A stretch of DNA of 64,000 nt, from positions 127,527 through 191,526 of the forward strand of contig NZ_CP045687.1 in NCBI RefSeq assembly GCF_009601705.1. Direction: 5' to 3'. Below the pieces are notes generated by a model that was given only the letters and a program-made list of their open reading frames with translations, searched no databases and was not told where the DNA came from. Shown piece by piece: positions 35,921 to 46,769 of the stretch; position 1 is the stretch's first letter; each line of letters begins with the position of its first letter. Origin of the DNA: Sulfolobus sp. E5-1-F. GTDB lineage: Archaea > Thermoproteota > Thermoprotei_A > Sulfolobales > Sulfolobaceae. A program made the position numbers and the translations under genes.

Positions 35921-36850
35921 ATGATTAAAACAATTGATATTTCAAAGACTTTTAAAGTAAAGAATAAAGAGATAAAAGCTGTTGACAAGGTATCCTTTGA
36001 AATAGAAAGGAACACGACAGGGGCTTTGGTGGGTCCAAATGGTGCAGGAAAAACAACCTTAATTAAGATGCTTTCGACTCTCATAATACCTAGTTATGGT
36101 GATGCTTTAGTTAATGGCTATAGCATAACTAAAGAGGAAAAGAAAGTTAAAGAATCAATAGGTTTAGTTACGGTGAGTGAAAGGTTATTCTATTATAGAC
36201 TAACTGCCCTAGAGAACTTAGTATTCTTCGCCAGTTTACAAAACTTATCCCTATCTGACGCTAGGAGAAGGGCAAAGGAGGTATTGGAAATTGTAGGATT
36301 GTCGGAATGGGAAAACATACCATATATGAAGTTTAGTACCGGAATGCAGAGAAAATTGGCATTAGCCAGAGCGCTAATAACAGATCCACCAGTTTTGCTA
36401 TTAGATGAACCCACCTTAGGTTTAGATCCACTCTCAGCTAGAATGTTTAGAGATTTAGTTAGAAGAATTGGTAGAGATAAAACTATTCTCCTTACCTCGC
36501 ATTACATGAAAGATATTGAGGAGTTAGCGGAGAAGATAATACTATTAAAGAAAGGTAAAGTAATAGCTGAAGGAAACAAAGAGAATTTAAAGAATTATTT
36601 AGGCAAAGTAATAGAAGTAGAAGTAAACGAGTATCCATTATCATTAGGCAAATACGTAGTGGAAACTTCAACACACTACTACATTTTGAGGATTCCAGAG
36701 AAGGAACTTGAAGAATTAAAGGATTATAGGGTGATTAAAGAGGAGGAGCCGTCATTAGAAGATGTGTATATATATTTGATAGGAGACGTTGAGGATTCTG
36801 CAAGGCTTGAAGCAGTAAGGAGAGGAGAATGGGGAGGAAGATGGGGATAA
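35921..36850 (+). CDS. ABC-2 type exporter ATP-binding protein
   Basis: ABC ATPase of 309 residues: Walker [10 protein letters not shown], a Q-loop region, signature [15 protein letters not shown], Walker [13 protein letters not shown] and switch His in TSHYMKD. The fold is that of DrrA/NatA-type exporters (drug, lipid or ion extrusion). The signature reads STGMQ instead of SGGQ, as often in this class. Its 3' end overlaps the permease gene by 22 bp. A T-rich TATA-like element lies at leaderless distance before the ATG. Confidence 0.88.
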   Translation: MIKTIDISKTFKVKNKEIKAVDKVSFEIERNTTGALVGPNGAGKTTLIKMLSTLIIPSYGDALVNGYSITKEEKKVKESIGLVTVSERLFYYRLTALENLVFFASLQNLSLSDARRRAKEVLEIVGLSEWENIPYMKFSTGMQRKLALARALITDPPVLLLDEPTLGLDPLSARMFRDLVRRIGRDKTILLTSHYMKDIEELAEKIILLKKGKVIAEGNKENLKNYLGKVIEVEVNEYPLSLGKYVVETSTHYYILRIPEKELEELKDYRVIKEEEPSLEDVYIYLIGDVEDSARLEAVRRGEWGGRWG

Positions 36851-37644
36851 GCGGAAAACTCTACTCCTTCTTGTATTTAAGAGGATTTAAGGTATGGGTA
36901 TCGTATAGGACCCAAACAATATTAACAGTATTAGGTTGGGTTCTTCCAGTTTTCACATATTACTTCACCGGGACTGCATTAGGAAATAGACTAGTGAGTG
37001 AAGTAGGAGTAAGTAATTATACGGCATTTTTTACCATAGGATTAGCTTTCCAGGGATATGTATCTTCAGTTATTTCTACTATAAGTCAAAGGTTGCGTAA
37101 TGAACAACTATACGGAACAATTGAATACTATGTTATCTCAAGGACCGGAACGTTTGGGTTTTTGTTATATTCTGCACTCTGGGGTCTTACTCTAAATACA
37201 ATAAACGCTGTTATTATTTTAGCCATAGGGTTTGCGTTAAACATACATTATAACGTTAATGTACTCAGTGCAATAGTAATTATAGTGTTGTTGATATTAT
37301 CAACCTTAGGTATAGGTATGATAGCTGGAGCTGTCACAATGATAACAAAACAAGGTAATCCTATTTCATTCTTCTTTAATACCTTTACAAACCTAATTGG
37401 AGGTACAGTATTTCCAGTCACAGTACTTCCATTATTTGTTAGGTATATAAGTTACGGAATTCCTTTAACGTGGGCACTAGAGGGACTAAGAGAAGCATTC
37501 TTAAATGGAACTCCTATAACGGGCGTTGCCCAGTTTATTATAATATTAACCATATTTGATATAGTTCTATTACCATTAGGTATATTTTCATATAATTACG
37601 CATTCAAAAAAGCTAGAGAAAAAGGTACTTTAGCAGAATACTAA
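36829..37644 (+). CDS. ABC-2 type exporter permease
   Basis: 271 residues with six TM helices and the ABC-2 family pattern near the C-terminus ([33 protein letters not shown] in pieces: [13 protein letters not shown], then [12 protein letters not shown]). It pairs with the overlapping ATPase. The substrate cannot be inferred. An internal ATG four codons later (MGISGKL) is an alternative start. Confidence 0.85.
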   Translation: MGRKMGISGKLYSFLYLRGFKVWVSYRTQTILTVLGWVLPVFTYYFTGTALGNRLVSEVGVSNYTAFFTIGLAFQGYVSSVISTISQRLRNEQLYGTIEYYVISRTGTFGFLLYSALWGLTLNTINAVIILAIGFALNIHYNVNVLSAIVIIVLLILSTLGIGMIAGAVTMITKQGNPISFFFNTFTNLIGGTVFPVTVLPLFVRYISYGIPLTWALEGLREAFLNGTPITGVAQFIIILTIFDIVLLPLGIFSYNYAFKKAREKGTLAEY

Positions 37645-37711
37645 TAGACAAGTGACGATTTAACACTATGGCAATATCTTAAAAAGTATAAGAAGAAAGA
37701 TTACTCGTGAG

Positions 37712-38134
37712 TTAAAATGTTATACCGAGAGAGTATAGATTTAGATGAGTTTTTGACCCTTGAGGCTCTGGGTGCATACTAATCATTCTATTTTTGTCGC
37801 TATTGGCTTCGCTATTAACGGTTTTACTAGCAATGACACGAAATCCGATAACCATTCTATCTTTCTCCACTCTAGTACTATATAATACAATTATTGAGCA
37901 ACTAGTCCTTATCCTAGTTAATTCATTTTTGATTGTATTACCCAAATCATCTCTACTAGTTGGTAATATGACGAGGACATCTCTTACATCTTTAGGCAAT
38001 ATAAGGTTAAAGAACTTCGTATAATCAGATATTATCCTTAAGCTATAGCTCTTAAGGTTGAAAATCTCCCTGCTTCTAGCCACAGTCATAATGAAATCTT
38101 CAAGGTTTCCAGTGCCGGCAGAATTAGTCAACAT
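37712..38134 (-). CDS. hypothetical soluble protein
   Basis: 140 residues with alternating hydrophobic strands (FNLILPKDVRDVLVILPTS, CSIIVLYSTRV in order) and charged helices, plausible as a small alpha/beta protein. No recognised family. An AAAGGTAG sequence shortly upstream of the ATG could be a ribosome-binding site. A shorter frame on the opposite strand (37794-38024) overlaps it; I prefer the minus strand because of its length, balanced composition and agreement in direction with the downstream genes. Confidence 0.45.
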   Translation of the reverse strand: MLTNSAGTGNLEDFIMTVARSREIFNLKSYSLRIISDYTKFFNLILPKDVRDVLVILPTSRDDLGNTIKNELTRIRTSCSIIVLYSTRVEKDRMVIGFRVIASKTVNSEANSDKNRMISMHPEPQGSKTHLNLYSLGITF

Positions 38135-38260
38135 AACTACTACCTTTTATTAAATATATTAGCATTAGACTTTTTAAAGTTTATATGTATTTGGCACTTT
38201 TTATGCTCTATATAAAAATTATAGCGTAATACACTATCTAATTCTTGGGAAAAAGAGTTT

Positions 38261-38833
38261 TTATATCTTTTCACAAACATCGTACGCTTCTCTGATCAAA
38301 TCCTCTGCTAGGCTCTTATCTATTTTAGTCGAATATCTATAATTCTCATGAATTACATGAACTTCCATATCAGTATTTTTCTCACCCTCAAGATCAAATG
38401 TTAAATATTGAACTGTAGAAAACTCTCTACCTTGATCCCTTCCTCCTTCTGGGATTCCTTGAATTAGCTTGTTTCCCACTTTTAGAAATATTGAATTATA
38501 TATACCTCTTAGATTATCATAGACCCAATCCAGGTCCTTAAAGTCATAGGAATGGATATAAAGAGAGGCTTTTATCTTACCATCGCATGGAAGTAATGTT
38601 GAGTAAATCCTTATCTCTTCAAGTATATCTTCTTTTTTCTCCTTTTTATCTAGATATACCATTTCTTGAATCTGTTGAAGCACTGTATCTCTATTTTCAA
38701 ATAATAACGTCAACCTATCTCCTAACTCTATTCTTCTTTTGTTCTTTATCTCAATAATTCTCCTTATTCTATCCATTCTTACTTTTTCATATGTCTCCCA
38801 AGGTAGGATATCTTGTAAAGTTATTTTAACCAT
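38261..38833 (-). CDS. DUF3501 family protein
   Basis: 190 residues matching the DUF3501 pattern: start with LQDILPWETYEKVRMDRIRR, the segment GDRLTLLFENRDTVLQQIQEM, and a C-terminal YRYSTKID region. The function is unknown. The family regularly sits beside rubrerythrin and GlpC-like Fe-S proteins in aerobic archaea and bacteria, as here. It overlaps the Fe-S protein gene by 8 bp, so it belongs to the same operon and probably the same oxidative-stress task. Confidence 0.8.
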   Translation of the reverse strand: MVKITLQDILPWETYEKVRMDRIRRIIEIKNKRRIELGDRLTLLFENRDTVLQQIQEMVYLDKKEKKEDILEEIRIYSTLLPCDGKIKASLYIHSYDFKDLDWVYDNLRGIYNSIFLKVGNKLIQGIPEGGRDQGREFSTVQYLTFDLEGEKNTDMEVHVIHENYRYSTKIDKSLAEDLIREAYDVCEKI

Positions 38834-40013
38834 TTTTCATCGCCTCCTTTAACAATTGAATTGGATGTAAGGGTCTTCTTCCCGAAGACTTTTCTATTTG
38901 AAGCCCAGCTAAGGGGCATTCAGTTGAAAAAAGATCAGCTTTACTTTGTTTGAAAGCTTCCATCATTTTACTTCCTACTCTTTTAGCAGTATCATAATTT
39001 CTTAATCCCCATCCACCATCTATACCAGAACAACCGTTATTGGAAATGTCGACTTTCGCTCCCATAGACCTCAATAGCCTAACCCCAGGTAATCCTAACT
39101 GTAAGAACTTAAGGTGACATGGAGGATGATAATACACATTCTTCTCAATCTTACCCTTTAGTTCTATCTTGCCCTCATTCTTCAATTTTAAGAGATACTC
39201 CATTGCGTCATAAACCTTAGGTACTTCCTTGTCCAGAATCTTCTTATATTCCCTAATCATTAACGTACAAGTTGGTATGGGTGAAACTATGTCATAACCT
39301 TTCCTTACCAAATCCTCTATCATCTTAGTATTATACTCGGCGTTTTTCTTAAGCCTGTCAACATCCCCAGAATCCAGCATTGGAGCCCCACAGCAAACAA
39401 AATTAGGAACAATTACTTCTATACCCAATTCGTTATATACCTCTATTAAATCCTCTCCGATTTCTGGAAAGAAATTCTCTACTAAGCAAGTGGGGAATAG
39501 TGCAACCTTTGCTTTTGGATTATCAATAGGTTTCGGCTTAACTCTTTCCCTTAAGCCTTTCTCCGCAACGGGTAGTGTTGGAGCTTCTTTATGAATCCCT
39601 AATAACTCCTTGTTCTTCTCCATAATTACCTTGGCTAAGGGTCTAGCAAACTTCACACCATCTAACATTTCAAATATAAAGTCCCTTACAGTTAGTCCTC
39701 TCTTTTTCTTATAATATAGCCACGCCCATTCCATAAGACTAGGAAAGTCCATGTTAAACTCATGAGGAGGAACATAGGGACAATTAACGTAGCACATCTT
39801 ACAGTGGAAACACTTAGATGCCACATCAAATAAGTCATCTAAGGTTAAGTTCTTGGGACCTTTTTTATCAGTATAAGTAAACATAAGAGGAAATGAGTCA
39901 CAATAATTGAAACATAACCTACAACCGTGACAAACACTCGCTTGTCTTATAAATTCTGATAATAATTTATTTGAATCAAAAAAAATAGGATTACTTGGAT
40001 TTAAAGTATACAT
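38826..40013 (-). CDS. GlpC/HdrD-like iron-sulfur oxidoreductase
   Basis: 395 residues. The N-terminal part holds two Cys clusters (CHGCRLCFNYC at about 33-43 and CFHCKMCYVNCP at about 72-83), typical of two [4Fe-4S] clusters. The C-terminal part has two CCG-type domains (FVCCGAPMLDSG and NGCSGIDGGWGLR; the second reads GCSG rather than CCG) that resemble the HdrB/GlpC fold. It should carry electrons to or from a membrane pool or its operon partners. The start codon overlaps the sulerythrin stop by one base. Confidence 0.85.
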   Translation of the reverse strand: MYTLNPSNPIFFDSNKLLSEFIRQASVCHGCRLCFNYCDSFPLMFTYTDKKGPKNLTLDDLFDVASKCFHCKMCYVNCPYVPPHEFNMDFPSLMEWAWLYYKKKRGLTVRDFIFEMLDGVKFARPLAKVIMEKNKELLGIHKEAPTLPVAEKGLRERVKPKPIDNPKAKVALFPTCLVENFFPEIGEDLIEVYNELGIEVIVPNFVCCGAPMLDSGDVDRLKKNAEYNTKMIEDLVRKGYDIVSPIPTCTLMIREYKKILDKEVPKVYDAMEYLLKLKNEGKIELKGKIEKNVYYHPPCHLKFLQLGLPGVRLLRSMGAKVDISNNGCSGIDGGWGLRNYDTAKRVGSKMMEAFKQSKADLFSTECPLAGLQIEKSSGRRPLHPIQLLKEAMKNG

Positions 40014-40447
40014 TACTTGCCTCCCTTTAGCTGGTTAAGGACAGCTGTGAATTTCTCCGCATGACTCTTTTCTGCTCTTGCCAAGGTTTCAAACCACTCA
40101 GCAATTTCATTGAATCCTTCTTCTCTAGCTACCTTAGCATACCCTGGATACATTTGAGTCCATTCGTAAGTCTCTCCTGCTACCGCTGATTCTAACATTT
40201 GCTCTAATGTTCCAATAGGTTTGTCAGTAGCTGGATCACCAATTCCTCCTTGTCTTATGAAATCTAAGTGTCCAAACGCATGGGCAGTTTCACCTTCCGC
40301 TATGCTTCTCAATAACCCAGCAATTTCGGGATATCCCTCCTCGTCAGCTCTCTTAGCGAAATATAGATATCTTCTATTTGCCATTGCTTCTCCACAGAAT
40401 GCCTGCCTTAGGTTCTCGGCAGTTTTAGTTCCTTTTAACTCTTTCAT
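40013..40447 (-). CDS. sulerythrin (rubrerythrin without rubredoxin domain)
   Basis: Ferritin-like di-iron protein of 144 residues, matching sulerythrin of Sulfolobus in length and pattern. The ligands are in FCGEAMANRRYLYFAKRA and EGETAHAFGHLDF (ExxH) of the first pair, and AGETYEWTQMYPGYA and ARAEKSHAEKF (ExxH) of the second. It lacks the C-terminal rubredoxin domain of bacterial rubrerythrins. The likely role is peroxide reduction or O2 stress protection, with electrons perhaps from the GlpC-like protein encoded next. Confidence 0.92.
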   Translation of the reverse strand: MKELKGTKTAENLRQAFCGEAMANRRYLYFAKRADEEGYPEIAGLLRSIAEGETAHAFGHLDFIRQGGIGDPATDKPIGTLEQMLESAVAGETYEWTQMYPGYAKVAREEGFNEIAEWFETLARAEKSHAEKFTAVLNQLKGGK

Positions 40448-40529
40448 CTTCTCACGCTATACTACTTTATTACTGCTAGTTTTTAAAAGTTTCTATCATT
40501 ATTACCTACAAGTATATTTTAAAAAAGAG

Positions 40530-41006
40530 TCATTCTAACCTATAGGAGAAAGTAGATTTAGAAAGTGCTAGAAATATTACTCCTATTATTAATAGGAGTG
40601 TTGGTATATAAATGCGGGGTTCTGGTGCCATAAAATTAAATATAGGGGTAAAAAGTGAATAATAGAATAGTAATATTGAAAGAACAACTAATACTGCTCC
40701 AGTTATTATGAAGGCTTTAGTATAGGTATAATATGTGAATAAATCTTGCCAATCAGCTTTCTCGTTATCTATAATTATAGCTAAACCCCTCATAAAGGTT
40801 AAAGACTTATCATTGCCGAACATTGCGAAACCATTTATCTTGTTAAAACCTAGTTCTTTTGCTTCTTCATTTCCCTTTTTCAAATTAAATTTTATTACAT
40901 CAACTAATTTAGATGGATCCTCGATATTTGAACTTTCCTCAATTTTACCTTCTTCATTGATTTTTACATGTCCAATATATCCTTTCAATTTCTTTATATT
41001 AGCCAT
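40530..41006 (-). CDS. DUF2173-like protein with membrane tail
   Basis: 158 residues. The first 85 resemble the neighbouring 105-residue protein (pattern KLKGYIGHVKINEEGKIEESS, then a FAMF...LTFMRGLAIIID strand pair) and so look like a DUF2173/roadblock-type alpha/beta domain. A fused C-terminal part has two TM helices (about residues 98-120 and 132-150). It may be the membrane tether for the soluble partner. The two genes overlap by 8 bp. Confidence 0.6.
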   Translation of the reverse strand: MANIKKLKGYIGHVKINEEGKIEESSNIEDPSKLVDVIKFNLKKGNEEAKELGFNKINGFAMFGNDKSLTFMRGLAIIIDNEKADWQDLFTYYTYTKAFIITGAVLVVLSILLFYYSLFTPIFNFMAPEPRIYIPTLLLIIGVIFLALSKSTFSYRLE

Positions 41007-41316
41007 TTCTTATGACCTCACCTTTTAAGATAGCCTTTATTAATAAGTCCCAATTAGTTTTCTTGGCATTAGTTATTACTAAGTAATCATCTAAAAATAC
41101 AACTCCCATGTCATCTAATATCATAGCAAACCCTCTAAATGGTTCAAGAAATTTTAACTCTCTAGCTTCGTTTGCTCCAATTTTCATATTCTCCATTAAA
41201 ATCTCACTTAATTTATCAAGATCAATCAAGATATCCTCACCTTGTATTTTAGTGAGTTTACCTTCATGAAATCTAAATATTGCAATTACACCGGGTATTT
41301 TATCCATCATTTCCAT
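40999..41316 (-). CDS. DUF2173-like small protein
   Basis: 105 residues starting MEMMDKIPGVIAIFRFHEGK, the pattern of DUF2173 (a roadblock/LC7-like fold linked to sulfur metabolism and Hdr-like clusters in acidophiles). It has a GFAMILDDMGVVFLDDYLVI strand region and no membrane helix. It is coupled to the membrane-tailed paralog. Function not established. Confidence 0.6.
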   Translation of the reverse strand: MEMMDKIPGVIAIFRFHEGKLTKIQGEDILIDLDKLSEILMENMKIGANEARELKFLEPFRGFAMILDDMGVVFLDDYLVITNAKKTNWDLLIKAILKGEVIRNG

Positions 41317-41441
41317 TCACTCATTATATAAATATGGTATTTTACATAAATAAGCTTTACCTTCAAAATAATAACTTATTACACTAAATCTAAAAGATAG
41401 TTATTAATTATATTTCTAAAAAATAATTAATAAAAAAGTTA

Positions 41442-43691
41442 TCATCTTTTACTCATGATTGCCTTTAAAATTTCCTCTGGAGTTGTTGGAGTTTTAGTGA
41501 ATCTAGCACCAACAGCATCTTCTAAAGCCCTAATTATCACTGCCGGACCTACTATTAATGCAGCCTCGCCAACACCTTTACTACCAGTTGGATAATTGGA
41601 TGGATGGTACTGATCAGCAAATATCGAGGTAAACTTAGGCGCTTCAACAGCTGTAGGAACATAATAGTCAGCATAAGTTACAATTAATTGGCCATTCTCG
41701 TTAAGTAATGCTTGTTCATATAACGCTTGCCCAACAGCTTGAACACCTCCACCATGAATTTGTGCTTCCGCTAATGCCGGATTTACAACCTTTCCAATAT
41801 CGTCATATGCCCTATATTCTAAAACTCTGGCAATTCCAGTATCATCCACTTCCACTGTCGCAATATGGACTCCATATGGGAAAGTTACGTCGTTCTCATA
41901 CATTATCTTCTCCACTAATCCGGGGTCATGACTTCTATAAGCTATGCTAGCAACGTCATCCCAACTCATCTTCTTACTTGGATCACTCTTTAACTTAAAC
42001 TCTCCTTTCTCATACTGAACTTCTTGAACATCGACATTCCAAGTAGATGCGGCAATTCTCTTCATCTTATCCAAGATCTTTTCCGCAACTTTGATTGCAG
42101 CAGAGCCTCCTATTGTTACAGATCTTGAACCGTAAGTTCCCATGCTAGCTGCCACGGTATCAGTGTCTCCCCAAATAACCCTAACCCTGCTTATATCTAT
42201 TTGTAACGCATCCGCTACTATTTGAGCTATGGCAGTTTCTGTCCCTTGACCATGTGGTGTTGTACCAGTTATTACTAATACATCTCCCCTCTCATCTACT
42301 CTAATTTCAGCGTATTCCCACGGACCAAAACTGCATATCTCCAGATAATACGCTAACCCTACTCCAACCCTATGACCTTTCTTTCTCTCCTCTTCAGCCC
42401 ACTTCTTAAGTTCGTAATAACCTAGCCTCTTCACGCCTTCTCTTAATAATCCCACATAGTCTCCACTATCATACCTTAAACCAAATGGATTAGTATATGG
42501 TAATTCGGTAATTAGATTCTTTTCTCTGATACTTACGTCGTCTAATCCTAACTCATCAGCTACAGTACTCATTATCCTCTCAATAATATATGTTGCTTCT
42601 GGTCTACTAGCTCCTCTATACATAGTAATTGGGGGAGTATTAGTATAAACTGCAACGCTTTCAATATCCAGGTTACGTATCTTATAGGGACCGGGTATCA
42701 TCATAGGTATTATTAATGGTTGGATACCAGCGGTTACTGTTATATAAGCTCCTAGATCTAGTAACAATTTACCCCTAATACCTAGGATAGTTCCATCTCT
42801 TTTAGCTGCAACCTCACCGGTGAAAATATTATGCCTAGCTTCACTTGCTAACATCTCTTCACTTCTGGTAGCTGTCCATCTCACTGGTCTTCCTAAAATA
42901 ATTGATGATGCTACAACTGCCAGTTCTTCTGGCATTAGATGAACCTTAGCTCCAAAGGCACCTCCAACGTCTGGCATACTGACTCTTATCTTACTTTCAG
43001 GTATACCAAATATTCTAGAAAATTCCAAACGCATATAGTGAGGTACTTGCGTAGAATACCATACTGATAGCGTACCTCCTTCATATCTTGATACTATTCC
43101 CCTAGGTTCCATGGGATTAGGAATTAATCTTTCATTTATGGCTTCAACCCTAATTACCTTATCAGCTTCACTAAATGCCTTATCAACCTCTCCTGCCTTA
43201 AATGGAATCTTAAAGGATATATTAGTCTTTAACTCCTCATGGATTATAACTTGATCTTTCTCAGCATCTTCCATTTTAGTTACTGGTTTCAAAGGCTCAT
43301 AATCCACTACTACCTTATCTATAGCATCTCTAACGCTATACTTATCTTGGCCAAGAACAATTGCTACCGGTTCGCCTACATATTTAACCTTATTATCTGG
43401 AAACGCCTTCCTCTCACTATATCTAAATGATCTTATATCTATATACGTTGGCCAAGGTCTAATTCCACCTTTTAATAAGGGGTTGATTTCCTTTGCAGTA
43501 AATACTGCAACTATACCATTGACCTTCAATGCATCGCTAACGTCAATTCTCTTAATGATCGCATGAGGATAAGTACTTCTAACAAAACCTGCATATAGGG
43601 CTGGTATCCTTATATCATCAACATATGTACTTTTGCCTGTTACGAATTTGTCATCATATAATCTTTTTACTGGTTTACCCACGTAACTCAT
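41442..43691 (-). CDS. cutA: molybdenum hydroxylase large subunit (aldehyde/glyceraldehyde oxidoreductase, CutA)
   Basis: Molybdopterin-binding subunit (749 aa) of the xanthine oxidase family. Mo-site landmarks are [51 protein letters not shown] and the catalytic Glu in [11 protein letters not shown]. The active loop has YRGASRPEA, the aldehyde-oxidoreductase form, not the Cys-containing loop of CO dehydrogenase, so the enzyme should oxidise aldehydes, as shown for Sulfolobus glyceraldehyde oxidoreductase. It is last gene of the three-gene unit (FAD, Fe-S, Mo) and overlaps the Fe-S gene by 4 bp. The complex is cytosolic. Confidence 0.9.
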   Translation of the reverse strand: MSYVGKPVKRLYDDKFVTGKSTYVDDIRIPALYAGFVRSTYPHAIIKRIDVSDALKVNGIVAVFTAKEINPLLKGGIRPWPTYIDIRSFRYSERKAFPDNKVKYVGEPVAIVLGQDKYSVRDAIDKVVVDYEPLKPVTKMEDAEKDQVIIHEELKTNISFKIPFKAGEVDKAFSEADKVIRVEAINERLIPNPMEPRGIVSRYEGGTLSVWYSTQVPHYMRLEFSRIFGIPESKIRVSMPDVGGAFGAKVHLMPEELAVVASSIILGRPVRWTATRSEEMLASEARHNIFTGEVAAKRDGTILGIRGKLLLDLGAYITVTAGIQPLIIPMMIPGPYKIRNLDIESVAVYTNTPPITMYRGASRPEATYIIERIMSTVADELGLDDVSIREKNLITELPYTNPFGLRYDSGDYVGLLREGVKRLGYYELKKWAEEERKKGHRVGVGLAYYLEICSFGPWEYAEIRVDERGDVLVITGTTPHGQGTETAIAQIVADALQIDISRVRVIWGDTDTVAASMGTYGSRSVTIGGSAAIKVAEKILDKMKRIAASTWNVDVQEVQYEKGEFKLKSDPSKKMSWDDVASIAYRSHDPGLVEKIMYENDVTFPYGVHIATVEVDDTGIARVLEYRAYDDIGKVVNPALAEAQIHGGGVQAVGQALYEQALLNENGQLIVTYADYYVPTAVEAPKFTSIFADQYHPSNYPTGSKGVGEAALIVGPAVIIRALEDAVGARFTKTPTTPEEILKAIMSKR

Positions 43692-44179
43692 GCTCTCAAC
43701 CTCCTCGAGGCATCTAAAACTGCCTTAACTATGTTTTGATACCCAGTACACCTACATATGTTACCATGAAGTCCATCTCTAACCTCCTCCTCAGAAGGAT
43801 TTGGATTTTCTTTTAGCAAGAAATACGTTTGCATTATCATTCCCGGCGTACAGAAACCACACTGAAGTGCAAAATTCTCCTTAAACGCCTCTTGAATTGG
43901 ATGAAGCTTAGAATCTACTGAGAGACCCTCAATTGTAGTTATTTCTGCACCATCAGCTTGCACCGCAAACAACGTACAAGATTTTACTGATTTGCCATTC
44001 AATAAAACTGTACATGCGCCACAAGTAGTAGTATCGCAACCGATTTTTGTCCCCGTTAAACCTAATTCTTCTCTTAAAAAGTCAACTAATAGCATCCTTG
44101 GACTTACATATCTCTCATACAATACTCCGTTTACCTTAACTTTTATTTTAACTTTCTCTCCTTGATTAACTATTAACAT
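43688..44179 (-). CDS. cutC: molybdenum hydroxylase small [2Fe-2S] subunit (CutC)
   Basis: 163 residues with both [2Fe-2S] cluster sets: a plant-ferredoxin type [16 protein letters not shown] with an upstream Cys-bearing loop, and the helical type [10 protein letters not shown] plus [13 protein letters not shown]. It passes electrons from the Mo site to FAD. It begins exactly where the FAD subunit gene ends and overlaps cutA by four bases. Confidence 0.92.
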   Translation of the reverse strand: MLIVNQGEKVKIKVKVNGVLYERYVSPRMLLVDFLREELGLTGTKIGCDTTTCGACTVLLNGKSVKSCTLFAVQADGAEITTIEGLSVDSKLHPIQEAFKENFALQCGFCTPGMIMQTYFLLKENPNPSEEEVRDGLHGNICRCTGYQNIVKAVLDASRRLRA

Positions 44180-45028
44180 TTAACCAGACACCTCCTTTAA
44201 GGCTTTTCTAGTTATAACCTTCACAACTTCCTTCCTATACCAAGAACTCCCCCTAGTATCAGAAGGGGGATTTATTTGACTCGAAACCTTATTTACAATT
44301 TCCTCTATTAAGTCATTATTTAACCTTTTACCTATTGCATTTTTCTCAACTTCTAGCGCTCTAAATGGCTTCTCCCCAACTCCACCATAGGCTAATCTAA
44401 TATCTTCCACCTCATTTTGCCTTAATTTTATTGCTAATGCTAAGGATACAAGTGCAAGGTCTCCAGCTCTTCTCACAACTTTTCTATAAGTTGTTTGATA
44501 TCCCTCCAAGTTAGGTAAAACAATCTCAGAGATAATTTCGCCTTTCCTTAAGTCTGTGGTGAATGCGCCTTTAAAGAAATCTAAAGCATTAACTGATCTA
44601 TTGCCAGATGCTGAGGATAGAACAATTTCGGCATTTAACGCAGTAAGTACAGTGGGGATATCAGCTGATGGATCAGCGTTTGCAGCGCTACCACCAATAG
44701 TACCTAAGTTTCTAACTTGCATATCTCCTACTACTTTAACTGCTTGATGAAGCAATGGTACGTTTACCCTTACTAGATCGTTCTTTAGTATTTCATTATA
44801 TCGAGTTAGAGCACCGATTTTAGTCGAGTTATAGGAACTTCTTACATAACTTAATGAAGTTATAGGATTTAGGTCAACTATATAATTGGGCGATATCACA
44901 CGAAGTTTAAGCATAGGAATTAAACTTTGTCCTCCTGCAAGGGGCCTCGCATCATCGTGGGAATCTAGGAATTTCGTAGCCTCCTCAATACTACTAACCC
45001 TAACATATGTAAAATCTGGTGGATACAC
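44180..45028 (-). CDS. cutB: molybdenum hydroxylase medium FAD subunit (CutB)
   Basis: FAD-binding subunit of 282 residues with the two flavin motifs ARPLAGGQSLIPMLKLR (about 27-43) and RNLGTIGGSAANADPSAD (about 106-123). It is first gene of the cutBCA unit. Between it and the SelD-like gene upstream on the same strand is a 204-bp gap that contains no gene I can support; weak promoter-like AT stretches near the start are present. Confidence 0.92.
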   Translation of the reverse strand: MYPPDFTYVRVSSIEEATKFLDSHDDARPLAGGQSLIPMLKLRVISPNYIVDLNPITSLSYVRSSYNSTKIGALTRYNEILKNDLVRVNVPLLHQAVKVVGDMQVRNLGTIGGSAANADPSADIPTVLTALNAEIVLSSASGNRSVNALDFFKGAFTTDLRKGEIISEIVLPNLEGYQTTYRKVVRRAGDLALVSLALAIKLRQNEVEDIRLAYGGVGEKPFRALEVEKNAIGKRLNNDLIEEIVNKVSSQINPPSDTRGSSWYRKEVVKVITRKALKEVSG

Positions 45029-45232
45029 ATGTTATATTATGCTATTAGCTATTTATTTTATCATGTAAAAAATATTTAGGTAGGAATATTGAGTAATAAA
45101 ATGTTTCTTGTTTTTCTACGTCTGAGTCATAAGGAGAGTTCCAACATAAGAACTGATAATTAAACATTTTACATTAACATAGATAAAAAGGAGAAATATA
45201 ATAAGTAAGAAATATTTCCATCCAGAAATGTT

Positions 45233-46627
45233 TCATTTTATTTTGAACTGCTTTAACACATTATTTCTATGAATATACTTCGTAATAGTTGGTGGGACTA
45301 TAACACTACCGTTTCCTTTCCCTATAACCTTACCTATGATATGAGGTTCTTGTGACTTTCTCTTTAATTCATCGAAAATTTCATCAATAACTTTCTTATG
45401 AGCAAAAATAACTATGGCTCCATTTGTACCTGCAGTAGAATTCGGTATGATGAAATTCTCAGTGGCGAATTCATGTATATCCGGATCTATTACTGGAATA
45501 TCAAACAACTCCACATCTACTTGTGCCTTTTCAGCAAATTCCTTTATTACAAATAATCCCGGACCAGTAACATCAGTAGTCATTGCGATATGAGAGTTTT
45601 CGTCAAATGAGCCTCCAAATGGTGGTAGATGATCATATATTATCTTCGCTACATCAGTATTAGGTTTCCTCATGTAAGTTAGGGCTTTTCTCTTAGCCTC
45701 TTCTACTCTCTGTATGGTAATCCCCCTAGCTTCCATATCTTCTATTAACTCAGGAACAGTTAACATCCACATAAAGACGTTTATTGGAGTTAATTCACCA
45801 ACTGGTCTAGTCACTAAGATCTCCATATTCTCATTAACCCTATTGTAATATGTGGGCAATTCATGATCGGATTTACCTATTACAGTAGCTCCTATCATCA
45901 GCGTCTTAGAATTAGGTTGAATATCGCTTAGTAATTCAATTGAATATTGCCTAGAGTAATTTTCAGCATTTCTTAGTAATTGTTCCTTTAGGTCCTCCGT
46001 TGGAGCATCAACCACAGGGATCATTCTTAAATCTTGGAAAACACCTTTAGTGAAAAGGTCATTTAGAGAGTTGGAAATAGCAACATCAACCTGCATCTGA
46101 GATCCTGGATCATCCAACGGATCTACTATTTGAATAGTATCGTTATTTGCAACTGTGTACGATTTTTCCTTTTCACCATCTAGCCTAAATAGATCTAATA
46201 CTGCTACTTCACCTTTGGGATTCGATGTAACTATTGAATGTCCTTTACCTATCGTAAGCTTTCTATTTGTCTTTATCGAAGTGTAAACATTCAGTAGGAA
46301 CTCAGCGAATTTATCTGGACTACCCGCGGTCTCTTGATTCACTTGAATAAGACTAATAGCTCTATCAGCATCAAATTCTCCCCCGTTTATTATTCTCTTT
46401 ATGTAAATTTTCTCTCTGCTTATGAAAATATCAGCGTCTTCTCTAGGTAATATTTCTATATTTCTTCTCATCAGTTCATCTCTTATCTTGTGTATAGCTG
46501 GATAGACTGTATCTATTAGATCTACTTTTACAGCGCAACCTGTAGCAAGGGATAGTGGATTCAATCCCATTTTTTTGTACTTATCTAAATTAACTCTAAA
46601 TTTATCAATCAGCTTATCAATAGCCAT
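45233..46627 (-). CDS. orphan SelD-like (selenophosphate synthetase / AIR synthase-related) protein
   Basis: 464 residues. SelD features: an N-terminal ATGCAVKV (Cys31 and Lys34, equivalent to the catalytic Cys-x-x-Lys of selenophosphate synthetase), the dimer/ATP segment [17 protein letters not shown], and the C-terminal [16 protein letters not shown] corresponding to the ATDVTGFGL signature. It is longer than bacterial SelD (about 350). Sulfolobales are not known to use selenocysteine, so this is an orphan SelD-like enzyme. It probably activates selenide or a sulfur species by phosphorylation; the actual donor is unknown. It lies upstream of and co-oriented with the Mo hydroxylase genes and next to sulfur-carrier genes. 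Confidence 0.78.
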   Translation of the reverse strand: MAIDKLIDKFRVNLDKYKKMGLNPLSLATGCAVKVDLIDTVYPAIHKIRDELMRRNIEILPREDADIFISREKIYIKRIINGGEFDADRAISLIQVNQETAGSPDKFAEFLLNVYTSIKTNRKLTIGKGHSIVTSNPKGEVAVLDLFRLDGEKEKSYTVANNDTIQIVDPLDDPGSQMQVDVAISNSLNDLFTKGVFQDLRMIPVVDAPTEDLKEQLLRNAENYSRQYSIELLSDIQPNSKTLMIGATVIGKSDHELPTYYNRVNENMEILVTRPVGELTPINVFMWMLTVPELIEDMEARGITIQRVEEAKRKALTYMRKPNTDVAKIIYDHLPPFGGSFDENSHIAMTTDVTGPGLFVIKEFAEKAQVDVELFDIPVIDPDIHEFATENFIIPNSTAGTNGAIVIFAHKKVIDEIFDELKRKSQEPHIIGKVIGKGNGSVIVPPTITKYIHRNNVLKQFKIK

Positions 46628-46769
46628 CAGTTTAGCATATTCTCCTAAGAAAATAAAAAGTTAGCTATCATAATGTTTATGCATTTTTTGTAAATTTCAT
46701 TTTAAATAAAAGTAGTTTTGCAAATCAAAAAATCCAATAAATTTAAATTCTCAATAAAAGGTTTAGATT

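Noticed and set aside
37794-38024. 76-residue plus-strand frame opposite the 140-residue hypothetical
   Set aside because: Shorter, without a clear start signal, and appears as a mirror of the minus-strand frame.
45029-45232. Possible C/D-box RNA in the gap between the SelD-like and CutB genes (CTGA motifs at 45120 and 45151)
   Set aside because: No C box at a suitable distance on either strand, so the isolated CTGA motifs carry no weight.
45233-46627. Reading the SelD-like gene as proof of selenocysteine use
   Set aside because: No selenocysteine tRNA, SelB or in-frame TGA selenoprotein is visible, and Sulfolobales are not known to make selenoproteins.
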